Positions 9,996 through 19,398 of a stretch of DNA of 64,000 bases are shown piece by piece; position 1 is the stretch's first letter, and each line of letters begins with the position of its first letter. The stretch covers positions 62,001 to 126,000 of the forward strand of contig NZ_PZKC01000002.1 of NCBI RefSeq assembly GCF_003034845.1. The letters are read 5' to 3'. The DNA comes from Pseudothauera lacus. GTDB taxonomy: Bacteria; Pseudomonadota; Gammaproteobacteria; Burkholderiales; Rhodocyclaceae. The notes under the pieces were generated by a model. It made no database searches. It saw nothing but the letters and a program-made list of their open reading frames with translations, and was not told where the DNA came from. The translations under genes were made by a program, and so were the position numbers.

Positions 9996-10265
9996 CTATT
10001 CCTCTTCGCCGAAGCGGTCGGCGATCAGCGCGACGACGGCGGCCAGCGCCTCGTCGGCATCGGGTCCGGCGGTCTCGACGGTGACCGTGGAGCCGCGCGC
10101 CGCGGCCAGCATCATCACCCCCATGATGCTCTTGGCGTTGACGCGGCGGCCGTTGCGCTCCAGCCACACTTCGGCAGTGAAGGCGCTGGCGGTCTGGGTG
10201 AGTTTGGCCGAGGCGCGTGCATGCAGGCCGAGCTTGTTGATGATGGGGGCGTCCGCGGTGGGCAT
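9996..10265 (-). CDS. ptsH: Phosphocarrier protein HPr
   Basis: 89 residues, HPr fold. The phosphorylation site is GLHARAS with His15 in the standard position. A regulatory serine is present at residue 46 in AKSIMGVMML, so control by an HPr kinase/phosphorylase is possible; such a kinase gene is not in the window. It relays phosphate between enzyme I, encoded immediately downstream, and the EIIA encoded immediately upstream. A C-terminal acidic tail GEEE is the only small deviation. Gene order EIIA-HPr-EI with gaps of 10 and 4 bases shows one transcript. Confidence 0.96.
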   Translation of the reverse strand: MPTADAPIINKLGLHARASAKLTQTASAFTAEVWLERNGRRVNAKSIMGVMMLAAARGSTVTVETAGPDADEALAAVVALIADRFGEEE

Positions 10266-10275
10266 GGTCGGGGGC

Positions 10276-10659
10276 TCACTTGAGATGCAGCACGCCGTCG
10301 CAGCCGCCGGAGATGGCGCGCTGGACGAGTGTGTTCATGTCCTTGTCACGATAGGTCAGCACGCGCAGCAGCATGGGCAGGTTCACCCCGGTGATGCCTT
10401 CCACGCGCCCCGGATCGAGCAGCTTGGTGGCAATGTTGGAGGGAGTGGCGCCGTAGATGTCGGTCAGCACCAGCACTCCGCGGCCGCTGTCGGCCCACGC
10501 CACCATCTGTCGTGCCGAGGGCAGCAGGTCGAGCGGGTCGTCCTGCGCCGAGACGCCCAGTTGCAGCACCTGCTGCGGACGCTTGTTGAGGACGTGGCAG
10601 GCACACTGCAGCAGCGCTTCGCCGAGGGTGCCGTGGGTGATGAGGAAGATGCCGATCAT
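10276..10659 (-). CDS. PTS mannose-family EIIA component (regulatory PTS)
   Basis: 127 residues. It starts MIGIFLITHGTLGEAL, where His9 is the expected phosphorylation site of the EIIA(Man) fold, and has the conserved VLTDIYGATPSN loop. It is a stand-alone domain without a fused EIIB. In betaproteobacteria such an orphan EIIA at the head of ptsH-ptsI is thought to act as a signalling acceptor and not in sugar uptake, and nothing nearby contradicts this. It is the first gene of the operon; the 144 bases upstream separate it from the divergent phosphate transporter and should hold both promoters. Confidence 0.92.
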   Translation of the reverse strand: MIGIFLITHGTLGEALLQCACHVLNKRPQQVLQLGVSAQDDPLDLLPSARQMVAWADSGRGVLVLTDIYGATPSNIATKLLDPGRVEGITGVNLPMLLRVLTYRDKDMNTLVQRAISGGCDGVLHLK

Positions 10660-10803
10660 GAGAGTGGTCTGTACGCGTCGCCCGATTGTAGCCGAAGCAC
10701 AGCGAGCTGCTCATGCCGCACTGCGCCATGCTTTTTGCGCCTGCCGGGGGCTATGATCCTCCTCTGCCGTGCGCCTGTCGCGCCGGCCGTGCGGAGCCCG
10801 AAC

Positions 10804-11841
10804 TTGGAACCCCTGCTCGTCATCGCCGTGCTTGCCGTCTGTGTGGTGCTGCTGTTCGACTACACCAACGGTTTTCACGATGCCGCCAACGTCGTTGCCA
10901 CGGTGATCGCTTCGCGGGCGATGACGCCGGCGCGCGCGGTGGTGCTGGTGGCCACCTTCGAGTTTCTTGGCCCCTTGCTTGCCGGTACCGCGGTGGCCAA
11001 TACCATCGGCGGCTTCGTCGATCTTGGCGAACTGCCCGCCGAGCTGTCGCTGGGGGTGCTGCTGTGCGGGCTCCTCGGCGCCATCGGCTGGAACCTGCTG
11101 ACCTGGTGGTGGGGCATTCCGTCGTCGTCCTCGCACGCCCTGGTGGGCGGCCTGATCGGCGCGGTGGTCGCTGCCGTGGGCGCCGGCCACGTGGTCTGGG
11201 GCTTCGAGGCGTGGCTCGCCGGCGGCTCGCCCAGCGGGGTCAGCAAGGTGCTGCTGGCGCTGGTGCTGTCGCCCCTGCTCGGCTTTGCCGTCGGCTATCT
11301 CATCCACCGCCTGCTGTCCTTCCTGCTGCGCGCCGCGCGTCCGGCGTTCAACCGCCGCCTGCGTGCGGCGCAGTACTTCACCACTGCCGGACTGGCCTTC
11401 TCGCACGGCGCCAACGACGCCCAGAAGAGCATGGGCATCCTCACCCTGGTGCTGCTGCTCGGCGGCTTCATCCCCGCTTTCGAAGTCCCCTTCTGGGTGG
11501 TGCTGGCCTGCGCCACGGCAATGACCCTGGGCATCCTCTCCGGCGGCTGGCGCATCGTGCGCACGCTGGGCTTCGCGGTGTACAAGGTGCGTCCGCTGCA
11601 CGCGCTGGACTCGCAGCTGACCTCGGCGGCGGTCATCCTCTCCGCCTCCATCGCCGGCGCCCCGGTATCCACCAGCCATGTCGTGGCCAGCTCCATCATG
11701 GGCATCGGCGCCTCCGAGCACCCGCGCCGGGTGCGCTGGGGCAAGGCCGGCGAGATCGCCGCCACCTGGGCGATCACCATCCCCGCGTCGGCTGCCGCCG
11801 GCGCCCTGTTGCTGCTGCTGCTGCGCCCCCTGTTCGAATGA
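10804..11841 (+). CDS. pit: PiT-family inorganic phosphate transporter
   Basis: About 345 residues and ten or more hydrophobic segments. Both PiT signature repeats are visible: FDYTNGFHDAANVVAT near the N-terminus and GLAFSHGANDAQKSMG in the second half. A SSSSHALVGG and a matching VSTSHVVASS motif show the internal duplication. The protein imports phosphate, usually as a metal-phosphate complex with protons. I chose TTG at 10804 because GGAG lies seven bases before it; an in-frame ATG at 10753 is the alternative and would add 17 unlikely residues. A DUF47 partner follows after 10 bases. Confidence 0.93.
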   Translation: MEPLLVIAVLAVCVVLLFDYTNGFHDAANVVATVIASRAMTPARAVVLVATFEFLGPLLAGTAVANTIGGFVDLGELPAELSLGVLLCGLLGAIGWNLLTWWWGIPSSSSHALVGGLIGAVVAAVGAGHVVWGFEAWLAGGSPSGVSKVLLALVLSPLLGFAVGYLIHRLLSFLLRAARPAFNRRLRAAQYFTTAGLAFSHGANDAQKSMGILTLVLLLGGFIPAFEVPFWVVLACATAMTLGILSGGWRIVRTLGFAVYKVRPLHALDSQLTSAAVILSASIAGAPVSTSHVVASSIMGIGASEHPRRVRWGKAGEIAATWAITIPASAAAGALLLLLLRPLFE

Positions 11842-11851
11842 GAGCCGCATC

Positions 11852-12493
11852 ATGAGCGATACCCCGCCATCCATCGTCCACCGCATCCTCGACCGCGTCT
11901 TTCCCAAGGCCCCGGACTTTCACCGCCTGCTTGCCGAACAGGCCGACCAGGTGGTGCATACCGTGACCCTGCTGGTGCGCTTCATGGAAACCGCCGACCC
12001 GGCTACCGCCAAGCAGATCAAGAAGGACGAACACACCGCCGACACCATCAAGGTGCGCAACATCCACACCCTCAACGAAGCCTTCTCCACCCCCTTCGAC
12101 CGCGAGGACATCTATCGCGCCATCATGGACCTCGACGAGGTGGTGAATTACTGCAAGAGCACAGTGAATGAGATGGACGTGCTCGGCGTTGGCCCCGACG
12201 TCTTCATGCACGACATGGCGCGCTGCCTGCACGAGGGTGTGATGGCCCTGGCGGCCGGCTTCGCGCGCCTCAGGACCACCCCCGAAGCTGCCGCCGGCGA
12301 CGCCGACATCGCCCGCAAGGCCGAGCGCCGGGTGGAGAAGCTCTACCGCCGCGCGCTCGCCGAGCTCTTCCAGGGCGAGGACTACCTCAACATGTTCAAG
12401 CGCCGCGAGATCTACCGCCACCTCTCCAACGCCGCCGACCGCATGGCCCACGGCGCCAACACCCTGCACGACATCGTCGTCAAGAGCTGCTGA
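11852..12493 (+). CDS. DUF47 (PhoU-like) accessory protein of the PiT transporter
   Basis: 213 residues, helical, with the DUF47/PhoU-like pattern: KKDEHTADTIKVRNIHTLNEAF early, DREDIYRAIMDLDEVVNYCKS in the middle, and a final RREIYRHLSNAADRMAHGANTLHDIV helix. The acidic and histidine residues of these repeats are the likely metal ligands. DUF47 proteins are commonly encoded beside PiT transporters and are thought to regulate them; the mechanism is not established. It begins 10 bases after the transporter stop, so the two are co-transcribed. It ends 21 bases from the convergent betT gene. Confidence 0.9.
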   Translation: MSDTPPSIVHRILDRVFPKAPDFHRLLAEQADQVVHTVTLLVRFMETADPATAKQIKKDEHTADTIKVRNIHTLNEAFSTPFDREDIYRAIMDLDEVVNYCKSTVNEMDVLGVGPDVFMHDMARCLHEGVMALAAGFARLRTTPEAAAGDADIARKAERRVEKLYRRALAELFQGEDYLNMFKRREIYRHLSNAADRMAHGANTLHDIVVKSC

Positions 12494-12514
12494 GCAGGGC
12501 TGCCTCGCGAGACC

Positions 12515-14515
12515 TCAGCGCACTGCGTTGAGGAAGTGCATGTGGCGCTCGTACTGGTCGAGCACGTCGTTGATGATGTCGGCCTTGGCCCAGCCCATGA
12601 TGTCGTAGTCCTGGCCGCCCTCGCGCAGGTGCACCTCGGCGCGGTAGTACTTGAGCGCTTCGGCGCGTTCGCGCACGGTGTCGGCGATGACGAAGGAGGG
12701 CGGCTCGTAGGCGCGCGGGCGCACCGAGTAGAAGAAGTCGATCTCCTCGCCGTGGCCTACCTCGACCCACACGCGGCCGTCGCCGCCCTCTTCGTCCCCA
12801 CCCCCGGTGCGCACGGTGAGGCCCTGGCGGCCCAGTTCCGCGGCGACTTCGTCGAGTGCCGGCAGCGCCACCTCGCGGAGGAAGCGCACCACCTCGTGGC
12901 GTTTGGGCTGGTGGATGATGTTGCGCAGGCGGCGCTGCCAGTTCAGTGCGGCGTGCGGGCCATGCGGCATCACGCGGGCGTCGCGCAGCGCGCTGCGCTT
13001 GAGTAGTTCGATGCGCAGCGCGCGCACCATGCCCCAGCACATCAGGATCATCACCAGGGTGAAGGGCAGTGCCGCGGCGATGGTGGCGGTCTGCAGCGCC
13101 CCCAGCCCCCCGGCGGCGAGTAGCGCCGCGGCCACCACGCCTTCCACCACCGCCCAGAACACCCGCTGCCATACCGGCGAATCGTCATGGCCGCCGTTGG
13201 TGAGCATGTCCACCACCAGCGAACCGGAGTCCGACGAGGTGACGAAGAAGGTCACCACCAGCAGCGTGGCGAGTAGCGAGGTGATCGCCGACAGCGGCAT
13301 CTCCTCGAAGAAGCGGAACAGTGCCACCGCGGTGTCGGCGGCTACCGCGTCGGCGAGCTGACCGAGGCCCTGGATCATCACCATGTGGATGGCGGTGTCG
13401 CCGAAGAAGGTCATCCACATGAAGGTGAAGCCCACCGGCACCAGCAGCACGCCGACGACGAATTCGCGGATGGTGCGTCCGCGCGACACGCGCGCGATGA
13501 ACAGGCCGACGAAGGGCGACCAGGCGATCCACCATGCCCAGTAGAACAGCGTCCACCCCCCGATCCAGCCGGTGGGCTCGTAGGCGTAGAGGTTGAAGGT
13601 CATCTCGAACAGGCTGGACAGGTACATGCCGGTGTTCTGCACCAGGGTCTGCAGCAGGAACACCGTTGGTCCGGCGACCAGAACGAAGGCCAGCAGCAGG
13701 ACTGCGAGCAGCATGTTGAGCTCGGAGATGCGGCGGATGCCGCCGTCCAGGCCGAGCGCCACCGACAGCGTGGCGATGGCGGTGATCACGGCGATCAGCA
13801 CCACCTGCACGGTGAGCGTGGTGGGGACGTCGAAGAGGTGGTTGAGCCCGGCATTGACCTGGATGACGCCGAAACCCAGCGAGGTGGCGACGCCGAAGAT
13901 GGTGCCGAGCACCGCGAAGATGTCCACCGCGTGGCCCAGCGGGCCGTGGATGCGCTCGCCGATCAGCGGATAGAGCGCCGAGCGGATGGCCAGCGGCAGG
14001 CCGTGGCGGTAGGCGAAGTAGGCCAGCGAGAGCGCCACCACGGCGTAGATCGCCCAGGCGTGCACGCCCCAGTGGAAGAAGGTGATGCGCATCGCCTGGC
14101 GCGCGGCCTCGGCAGTCTGGGCGTCGCCTACCGGCGGGGTGACGTAGTGCATGATCGGCTCGGCGACGCCGAAGAACATCAGGCCGATGCCCATGCCGGC
14201 GGAGAACAGCATGGCGAACCACGAGGTGTTGCTGTAGTCCGGGCTGCTGTGCTCGGGGCCGAGGCGGATCTGGCCGAAGCCGGATACCGCGAGGATCACC
14301 ACGAAGGTCAGGAAACCGGCTACCGCCAGCACGTAGAACCAGCCCGCGGAGGCGATGGTCCAGTCGCGCATGACGCCGAACACGCGCTCGGCGGACTCCG
14401 GCGCCAAGACGCCGAAGAGCACGAAGGCCAGCGCCAGGATGCTGGAGGTGTAGAACACCGGGGGGTTGATGAGGACGCGCGGGCGGGCGGCGCGGGCGGG
14501 GGGCTGTTCGGTCAT
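12515..14515 (-). CDS. betT: BCCT-family choline/betaine transporter, BetT type
   Basis: 666 residues with about 12 membrane segments. It has the BCCT signature block WAWWIAWSPFVGLFIARVSRGR and an early MGIGLMFFGVAEP segment. A long hydrophilic C-terminal tail (about 150 residues) ending in an EVHLREGGQDYDIMGW region is characteristic of BetT-type choline transporters, where the tail takes part in osmotic control. It is predicted to take up choline or a related quaternary amine. The ATG at 14515 follows GGAG with eight bases between, so it is preferred over the longer reading frame beginning at 14596. No bet oxidase genes are nearby. Confidence 0.92.
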   Translation of the reverse strand: MTEQPPARAARPRVLINPPVFYTSSILALAFVLFGVLAPESAERVFGVMRDWTIASAGWFYVLAVAGFLTFVVILAVSGFGQIRLGPEHSSPDYSNTSWFAMLFSAGMGIGLMFFGVAEPIMHYVTPPVGDAQTAEAARQAMRITFFHWGVHAWAIYAVVALSLAYFAYRHGLPLAIRSALYPLIGERIHGPLGHAVDIFAVLGTIFGVATSLGFGVIQVNAGLNHLFDVPTTLTVQVVLIAVITAIATLSVALGLDGGIRRISELNMLLAVLLLAFVLVAGPTVFLLQTLVQNTGMYLSSLFEMTFNLYAYEPTGWIGGWTLFYWAWWIAWSPFVGLFIARVSRGRTIREFVVGVLLVPVGFTFMWMTFFGDTAIHMVMIQGLGQLADAVAADTAVALFRFFEEMPLSAITSLLATLLVVTFFVTSSDSGSLVVDMLTNGGHDDSPVWQRVFWAVVEGVVAAALLAAGGLGALQTATIAAALPFTLVMILMCWGMVRALRIELLKRSALRDARVMPHGPHAALNWQRRLRNIIHQPKRHEVVRFLREVALPALDEVAAELGRQGLTVRTGGGDEEGGDGRVWVEVGHGEEIDFFYSVRPRAYEPPSFVIADTVRERAEALKYYRAEVHLREGGQDYDIMGWAKADIINDVLDQYERHMHFLNAVR

Positions 14516-14752
14516 GCAGTCTTCTCCGTGGAAGAAGGCCGGTGGGCCTGTTGCCGGTGGCGACGGGGGTGTCGTCGCCAGGAGTGACGCGCGCATGAGG
14601 CACGCCGGAAAAACACGCGGCGGCCACGGCCGCCACGGTTCACTCTAGCCCGCATGCCTCCCGCTGTCACTGCCGCTGCCATGAGCTCAGGCCTGATGGA
14701 TCAATGCCGGGGGCTTGCGTAGAATGACAACGTCGATTTCACGGAACCCATA

Positions 14753-15694
14753 ATGAGTATGTCCATGAACAACAAGATCCTCACTCTGCTGCTGCTCGCC
14801 CTCCCCGCCACCGTCATCGCCCAGGGCCGTTCGGCGGACTACGAACTGCAGCGCCTCGAGGATCTGGCGCCCTGCCTGCAGGTGCGCACCGCGGAACGCT
14901 GCCTGGCCTCTCTCGATGCCTATGTTGGCAGTCATCCCGAACAGGCCTATCCGGCGGGCAAGGCCGTCAGGCTGCACTTCAGGCACTGGGCGGCGCTGCG
15001 CTTCTTCGATCGCGCACTGCAGGGCGAGCAGGCCGACCAGGTTTGTGCGGACGAGGATTTTGCCCTCGCCATGCTGGCCGCCCTGGAGCTCCCGGCGGAC
15101 CATGCGGAGCAGCAGATGGCGCGCGCACTGCTGCCCGGGCGTTGCTTCACCGATGTCCTGCCGGTGATCGAGGGCGCGCTGCAGCAGAGTTCGGCGAGCA
15201 GCTATCTGGTCAATGCCGCCTGCCCCACCCTGCAGCAGCACGGCCGTGTCCCGCCTGCCTGCCGCGGTGGCGCGCAGGATGGTGCTGCCGTGGCCGCAGC
15301 GGTGGTGGAAACCCTGCCGGAGCTCGACCCTGCGGCGCAGGATGTCGTCGGTCCGGTCACGGTGCTTGGGGGGCCGGAGGGCGCGGTGCTGCAGTTCGCT
15401 GCCCTGCAGGCGGAAGGCCTCTACCTCGTCAAGCTGAGCGGGGCAGGCGGGGACTGGGAAGGGCGCGTCCTCCTGCACCGGGAGGACAGCCGCGGGCTTC
15501 AGGGTTCCAGCTTGTGGACCGAGCACCAGGGCCAGCGCTTCGTCACCGTGGTCAGACGCGACCGGCGTGGCTACCCGAGCTACGTTGTTTCCCTGCCCGG
15601 GCGCAACAGCGCGGTGTACCGGTATCTCCACGACGACAGCAAGGCCGCCTCGGCCCGCCTCCTGCTGGACGAATGGCGCCGTCAGTCGAGATAG
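14753..15694 (+). CDS. Secreted hypothetical protein, 313 residues
   Basis: I do not recognise the family. A clear Sec signal peptide occupies about residues 5-23 (NNKILTLLLLALPATVIAQG), with likely cleavage after the VIA-Q region. The mature part has several cysteines (near CLQVRTAERC, QVCADEDF and GRCF), which may form disulfides in the periplasm. A helical first half is followed by a beta-rich second half with VLLHREDS and QRFVTVVRRDRRGYPSYVVS. Three closely spaced ATG codons (14753, 14759, 14765) are all possible starts. It converges on ybiT with a terminator hairpin between. Confidence 0.65.
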   Translation: MSMSMNNKILTLLLLALPATVIAQGRSADYELQRLEDLAPCLQVRTAERCLASLDAYVGSHPEQAYPAGKAVRLHFRHWAALRFFDRALQGEQADQVCADEDFALAMLAALELPADHAEQQMARALLPGRCFTDVLPVIEGALQQSSASSYLVNAACPTLQQHGRVPPACRGGAQDGAAVAAAVVETLPELDPAAQDVVGPVTVLGGPEGAVLQFAALQAEGLYLVKLSGAGGDWEGRVLLHREDSRGLQGSSLWTEHQGQRFVTVVRRDRRGYPSYVVSLPGRNSAVYRYLHDDSKAASARLLLDEWRRQSR

Positions 15695-15703
15695 GTGTCG
15701 ATT

Positions 15704-15727
15704 CGCCGCCAGCCGGGGCTGGCGGCG
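15704..15727. terminator. Convergent hairpin terminator
   Basis: CGCCGCCAGC pairs with GCTGGCGGCG around a CGGG loop, a strong 10-bp GC stem between the ends of the secreted unknown (+) and ybiT (-). The flanking T tracts are short (TCTGCCTT on the plus strand), so its efficiency is uncertain. Confidence 0.65.
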
Positions 15728-15733
15728 TCTGCC

Positions 15734-17359
15734 TTACTCCAGGCCCTGGCTGGCGAGGTATTCCTCGTAGCTGCCGCGGTAGTCGACGATGCTGCCGTCG
15801 AGCTTGATCTCGATGATGCGGGTGGCCAGCGAGCTGACGAACTCGCGGTCGTGCGAGACGAACACCAGGGTGCCGGGGAATTTCTCCAGGCCGCTGTTGA
15901 GCGACTCGATGGATTCCATGTCGAGGTGGTTGGTGGGCTCGTCCATCAGCAGCACGTTGGGGCGCGACAGCATCAGCTTGCCGAACAGCATGCGGCCCTG
16001 CTCGCCACCGGAGATCACCTTCACCGACTTCTTGACCTCGTCGCCGGAGAACAGCAGGCGGCCCAGGGTACCGCGTAGCAGGGTCTCGTTGTCCTCGCCG
16101 GTGGCCGCGGCGGTGATGCGCGAGTACTCGGCGATCCACTCCGTGAGGCTGACGTCCTGCGCGAAGTCGGCAGAGTGGTCCTGCGCGTAGTAGCCCAGCT
16201 TGGCCTTTTCGGCCCACTTCACGTGGCCCTTTTGCGGCGTCAGTTCGCCCATCAGCAGCTTCATCAGCGTGGTCTTGCCGACGCCGTTCTCACCGATGAT
16301 CGCCACCTTGTCGCCGGCGTCGATGGCCATGCTGAACTTGCTGATCAGCGGCTTCTCCATGCCCTCGTAGGCGAAGCCGAGGCTGTCGATCTCGCAGGCG
16401 AGGCGGTGCAGCTTGTCCTTCTCGTCGTAGTCGAAGCGGATCCACGGGTACTGGCGGGAAGACGGCTTGACGTCCTCGGGCTTCAGCTTGTCGATCAGCT
16501 TCAGGCGGCTGGTGGCCTGCTTGGCCTTCGACTTGTTGGCCGAGAAGCGCCGCACGAAGGCCTGCAGCTCCTGGATCTTGTCCTTGGCGCGCGCATTGGC
16601 GGCTGACTGGCGCTCGCGCGCCATGGTGGACGCTTCCATGTAGTCGTCGTAGTTGCCGGCGTACACGGTGATGGTGCCGTAGTCCAGGTCCGCCATGTGG
16701 GTGCACACCTGGTTGAGGAAGTGACGGTCGTGGGAGATGATCACCATGGTGGAATTGCGCTCGTTGAGCACCTCTTCCAGCCAGCGGATGGTGTTGATGT
16801 CGAGGTTGTTGGTCGGCTCGTCGAGGAGCAGGATGTCCGGGTTGGCGAACAGCGCCTGGCACAGCAGCACGCGCAGCTTCCAGCCCGGGGCGACGTTCTT
16901 CATCGGCCCGTTGTGCAGTTCGGTGCCGATGCCCACGCCCAGCAGCAGCTCGCCGGCGCGCGCCTCGGCGGTGTAGCCGTCGTACTCGCCGACCTTGCCT
17001 TCGAGCTCGGCGGCGTGCATGTAGTCGTCTTCGCTGGCCTCAGGGTTGGCGTAGATGGCGTCGCGCTCCTGGATCGCCGCCCACAGCTCCTCGTGGCCCA
17101 TCATCACCACGTCGAGCACGCGCTGCTCTTCATAGGCGAACTGGTCCTGGCGCAGATAGGCCATGCGCTCGTGGGTATCCTTGGAGACGTTGCCTGCGGA
17201 GGGCTCGAGGATGCCGCAGAGGATCTTCATGAAGGTCGACTTGCCGGCGCCGTTGGCGCCGATCAGGCCGTAGCGGTTGCCCTCGCCGAACTTGACGGAG
17301 ACGTTCTCGAACAGGGGCTTGGCCCCGAACTGCATGGTGATGTTGGCGGCGACGAGCAC
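15734..17359 (-). CDS. ybiT: ABC-F ATPase YbiT
   Basis: 541 residues with two ATPase domains and no membrane segments. The first Walker A is GANGAGKST (near residue 35), the second GENGVGKTT. Signature motifs include [14 protein letters not shown], and both Walker B motifs are LLDEPTNN / LMDEPTNH. The start [20 protein letters not shown] closely matches YbiT and not Uup or EttA. ABC-F proteins act on stalled ribosomes through the linker between the two domains (here about residues 230-310, rich in basic residues). Transcribed alone; a terminator-like hairpin and a TATAAT lie just upstream. Confidence 0.94.
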   Translation of the reverse strand: MLVAANITMQFGAKPLFENVSVKFGEGNRYGLIGANGAGKSTFMKILCGILEPSAGNVSKDTHERMAYLRQDQFAYEEQRVLDVVMMGHEELWAAIQERDAIYANPEASEDDYMHAAELEGKVGEYDGYTAEARAGELLLGVGIGTELHNGPMKNVAPGWKLRVLLCQALFANPDILLLDEPTNNLDINTIRWLEEVLNERNSTMVIISHDRHFLNQVCTHMADLDYGTITVYAGNYDDYMEASTMARERQSAANARAKDKIQELQAFVRRFSANKSKAKQATSRLKLIDKLKPEDVKPSSRQYPWIRFDYDEKDKLHRLACEIDSLGFAYEGMEKPLISKFSMAIDAGDKVAIIGENGVGKTTLMKLLMGELTPQKGHVKWAEKAKLGYYAQDHSADFAQDVSLTEWIAEYSRITAAATGEDNETLLRGTLGRLLFSGDEVKKSVKVISGGEQGRMLFGKLMLSRPNVLLMDEPTNHLDMESIESLNSGLEKFPGTLVFVSHDREFVSSLATRIIEIKLDGSIVDYRGSYEEYLASQGLE

Positions 17360-17379
17360 GGAAGATCCTGATATTCAGA

Positions 17380-17410
17380 TAAAACAAAGCCTTGCATTAT
17401 AGCGCAAGGC
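17380..17410 (-). terminator. Intrinsic terminator after the acetyltransferase gene
   Basis: On the minus strand GCCTTGC (17410-17404) pairs with GCAAGGC (17395-17389), followed by TTTGTTTTATC. It ends the transcript of the acetyltransferase and diguanylate cyclase genes. The loop reads GCTATAAT, so the same spot may also supply a -10 element for ybiT; no good -35 is visible. Confidence 0.72.
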
Positions 17411-17446
17411 GTGTTTGGCTGCCGCGCATTGTGCGCTGCGGCAAGC

Positions 17447-17926
17447 TTACAGCCACTTCTGCAGGAACAGCGCCTGGCCGGCTGCGGGGTCGAGCTGGTA
17501 GGGGGCGAAGCCGGCACGCGCGTAGGCGGCCAGCGCGGGTCGATTGTTGGACAGTACTTCCAGGGTGAGCTTGCAGCAGCCGCGTGCGCGCGCGGCACCC
17601 TCGGCGGCGGCGAGCAGGGCGGCGCCTACGCCGCGGCCGCGGTGGCCGGCATGCACGGCGATGTCGTGGATGTTGAGCAGCGGCCGCGCCTTGAAGGTGG
17701 AAAAACCCTCGAAGCAGTTGATCAGGCCGACGGCCTCGTCGGCGGCGAAGGCGAGGAAGGAGACGAAGCCGGGATGGTCGGCGAGCCGCGCCGGCAGTTC
17801 GTCCTTGACCGCTTCGGCGAGCCCTTCGCCGCCGCCCATGGGGTCGCGCGCGTAGTGGTCGAGGAGGGCGACGAAGGCAGCCGCGTGGGGGCGGCGACGC
17901 AGGTCGGTTGCTTCGATGCGGAGCAT
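17447..17926 (-). CDS. GNAT-family N-acetyltransferase
   Basis: 159 residues. The acetyl-CoA loop appears as VHAGHRGRGVGAALL (near residue 90), preceded by the beta strand LLNIHDIAV and followed by TLEVLSNNRPALAAYARAGF, which is the standard C-terminal GNAT pattern. The substrate is not predictable. The ATG at 17926 lies eight bases after the stop of the diguanylate cyclase gene, so the two are in one operon. A terminator follows. The alternative of a longer protein from an upstream start is excluded because the upstream gene occupies a different frame. Confidence 0.85.
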   Translation of the reverse strand: MLRIEATDLRRRPHAAAFVALLDHYARDPMGGGEGLAEAVKDELPARLADHPGFVSFLAFAADEAVGLINCFEGFSTFKARPLLNIHDIAVHAGHRGRGVGAALLAAAEGAARARGCCKLTLEVLSNNRPALAAYARAGFAPYQLDPAAGQALFLQKWL

Positions 17927-17934
17927 GGCGGGGC

Positions 17935-19326
17935 TCACTCGGTAGCAATGACGACGCGGTTGCGGCCGTCGTGTTTGGCGCGGTAGAGCGCGTCGTCGGC
18001 GCGGTTGACCAGGCGCTGGTAGTCGGGGTGGCCGTCGTGCATGGCCAGGCCGATGCTGGTGGTGACGCGCAATGAGCGACCGTCGGCGAGCAGGAAGCTC
18101 TCCTGTTCGACACGGCTGCGGATCTTTTCTGCCACCCGGCGGGCGTGCGCCTCGTCCACCTCTACCAGCAGCACCAGAAACTCCTCGCCGCCGTAACGGA
18201 ACAGGAAGTCGCCCGAGCGCACGGTGTTCAGCAGCAGGCTGGCCATCTGCTGCAGCACGCGGTCGCCGGCTTCGTGGCCGTGGCGGTCGTTGATGTGCTT
18301 GAAGTGGTCGACGTCGACCAGCAGCAGGGCGAAGGGCTTGCCCTGGTTGCGGCTGATCTCGGTCTCGCGGCTGAGGATGGCGGGCAGGAAGCGGCGGTTG
18401 AGCAACTGGGTGAGGGCATCCTTGCCCGATTCGAGATCGACGAAGCGTTCGAACATTGCCCCGACGAGGAACTTGAGCTGCCCCAGTTCGGCCTGCACGG
18501 CCTTGATCAGGCGGCGGGTCTCCTCGCGCTCGCCGTTTTCGAGCTGGCCGGCGCACAGCGGCAGGAGGTTGTCGTCGACGCTGTGGATGGCGAGGCGGAT
18601 CGCCGGCAGCTCGGAAGAGCCTTCGAAGATCGCCGTGGCTTTGTGGTGCAGCCACAGGCCGAAGGAGGAGTCGCCCAGGGTCTGCAGTTCGTCACCGGCG
18701 GCACCGGCCATCATTTCCTGCAGGAAGCGGTTTTCCCAGTCGAGCAGGGCGGCGCGCTGGCGTTCGCGCTCCAGCGACATGTTCTGGCCGTAGGAGAACA
18801 CCCGGTAGGCTTCATCGATGCGCGCGGCGCGTTCGTGCGAGGCGACGTAGGCCGAGCTCATCTCCTCGAAGGCGATGTCGATGAGGTTGTCGGCGTACAG
18901 TACCGCGTCCACCAGCGCTTCGCCGTCCAGCCCGCCCTGCAGCAGGCGGTGGGCGATCTCGCCCTTCAGCACACGGGCGCCGCGGGCAACGATATTGACC
19001 GGCAGTTCCACGCGCGCGTGCACTTCGCCGACGTGGCGCTGCATGGCCATGGCGGCGGCGAACTGGTCGCGGTCGGCACAGGAAAACAGCGTGCTCAGCC
19101 AGCGCTGCATGGAGTGCCGGAGGCGCTTTTCCACCGCGTCATGGGTAAGGAAGGGGCGCGCGTCGACATCGCCCATCATGCGGGCGTAGAACGCTACCGC
19201 CATGTCTTCGCAGTGCTCGTCGACGACCTTGCGGAGGGCGTTGCGGGTGCTCTCCGGCACGCTGTCGAAGAGGCTGATCCAGTCGGCTTCCATGGTGCCG
19301 CTGAGCGGCAGGTTGTTGGTGTGCAT
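17935..19326 (-). CDS. Globin-coupled diguanylate cyclase (DosC-like oxygen sensor)
   Basis: 463 residues. The first 170 residues resemble the protoglobin sensor of DosC/YddV, including MQRHVGEVHARVELPV, whose histidine-rich helix carries the likely haem ligand. A helical middle region of about 120 residues follows, then a GGDEF domain with the motif FRYGGEEFLVLL near residue 377. The inhibitory RxxD site is RSGD, five residues before GGEEF. The enzyme should make c-di-GMP according to the oxygen state of its haem. An upstream in-frame start at 19359 exists, but MHTNN at 19326 is preferred; a start at 19293 would also keep the globin intact. Confidence 0.88.
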   Translation of the reverse strand: MHTNNLPLSGTMEADWISLFDSVPESTRNALRKVVDEHCEDMAVAFYARMMGDVDARPFLTHDAVEKRLRHSMQRWLSTLFSCADRDQFAAAMAMQRHVGEVHARVELPVNIVARGARVLKGEIAHRLLQGGLDGEALVDAVLYADNLIDIAFEEMSSAYVASHERAARIDEAYRVFSYGQNMSLERERQRAALLDWENRFLQEMMAGAAGDELQTLGDSSFGLWLHHKATAIFEGSSELPAIRLAIHSVDDNLLPLCAGQLENGEREETRRLIKAVQAELGQLKFLVGAMFERFVDLESGKDALTQLLNRRFLPAILSRETEISRNQGKPFALLLVDVDHFKHINDRHGHEAGDRVLQQMASLLLNTVRSGDFLFRYGGEEFLVLLVEVDEAHARRVAEKIRSRVEQESFLLADGRSLRVTTSIGLAMHDGHPDYQRLVNRADDALYRAKHDGRNRVVIATE

Positions 19327-19398
19327 GGGGTAGGCGCGGTGTTGGGGGGGTGGCCGCACATTCTCCCACGAAGCCGCGGCGCTTGCCGGGCGTCCTGT

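Noticed and set aside
6963-10084. Long plus-strand reading frames over metX and ptsI
   Set aside because: Repetitive Val/Gly/His composition and opposite to genes with complete catalytic motifs.
13385-14587. 400-residue reading frame opposite the choline transporter
   Set aside because: It reads as a His/Gly/Asp-rich shadow chain, with no fold resemblance.
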